Shown piece by piece: positions 14,285 through 14,352 of a stretch of DNA of 14,352 bases. Positions within the stretch are counted from its first letter, which is position 1, and every line of letters starts with the position of its first letter. Source of the stretch: Pseudomonadota bacterium (lineage in GTDB: Bacteria > Pseudomonadota > Alphaproteobacteria > Rhizobiales > Hyphomicrobiaceae). A program made the position numbers and the translations under genes. The stretch lies in assembly GCA_021816505.1 (NCBI GenBank), contig JAKAXS010000024.1, forward strand, positions 1 through 14,352, in the 5' to 3' direction. The notes below the pieces were generated by a model, which searched no databases, was not told the origin of the DNA, and saw only the letters and a program-made list of their open reading frames with translations.

Positions 14285-14352
14285 CCAATCTCGGTAATCT
14301 CAGAATCAGCAACTGAAATTCAGTGCGCCGTCGCCGCTTCGGCGGCAGTACG

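Noticed and set aside
13845..14312. 155-codon open frame on the minus strand at the right end
   Set aside because: Arg/Pro/Ser-rich translation without a ribosome-binding site, antisense to the DUF6456-type 3' end and the small ORF with the strong Shine-Dalgarno.
1..14352. Mobile element, integrase, CRISPR array or tRNA gene
   Set aside because: No transposase or recombinase motif, no terminal inverted repeats with target duplication, no regularly spaced repeats, and no cloverleaf was found by eye on either strand.

Overview
The window is GC-rich, densely coded DNA that reads as the chromosome of an alphaproteobacterium, most likely in Hyphomicrobiales (Rhizobiales). This rests on a Ros/MucR-type zinc-finger regulator, a DnaA-C-like helix-turn-helix gene followed by a DUF6456-type gene, and an alphaproteobacterial-style short NAD kinase. 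The assignment comes from recognising protein families by eye; no database search was possible. No tRNA, rRNA, CRISPR array, transposase or integrase was seen.

Layout. Positions 1-2585 (minus strand) hold two exported proteins in one transcription unit: a VWA-domain protein with five repeated ~80-residue beta modules, then a partial gene carrying the same kind of module. A divergent nitroreductase (2689-3264) converges on an NAD kinase (3278-4060, minus). A divergent cutA (4150-4482) converges, 3 bp apart, on an exported Cys-rich peptidoglycan-binding-like protein (4486-5634, minus). A 701-bp gene-less stretch (5635-6335) precedes a four-helix membrane protein with a cytoplasmic winged-helix tail (6336-7565), which ends in two consecutive intrinsic terminators. 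Then come a GAF-GGDEF diguanylate cyclase (7663-9420, minus) and oligopeptidase B (9541-11631, minus).

The right end is regulatory: mucR (12010-12417) behind a 378-bp leader with repeats and a palindrome; a small conserved-looking gene on the minus strand (12455-12751); a DnaA-C-like HTH gene broken by one extra T in a TTTT run (12938-13322); a DUF6456-type gene 10 bp downstream (13333-13881); and a 67-residue ORF with a strong Shine-Dalgarno (14051-14254).

How the genes may work together. Most are housekeeping or envelope genes with no shared pathway. Two groups look functionally linked: the VWA/beta-module pair (export and surface or periplasmic binding) and the HTH + DUF6456 pair next to mucR. 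The most unusual items are the membrane-anchored winged-helix protein, the one-base frameshift in the HTH gene, and the beta modules shared between two adjacent exported proteins.
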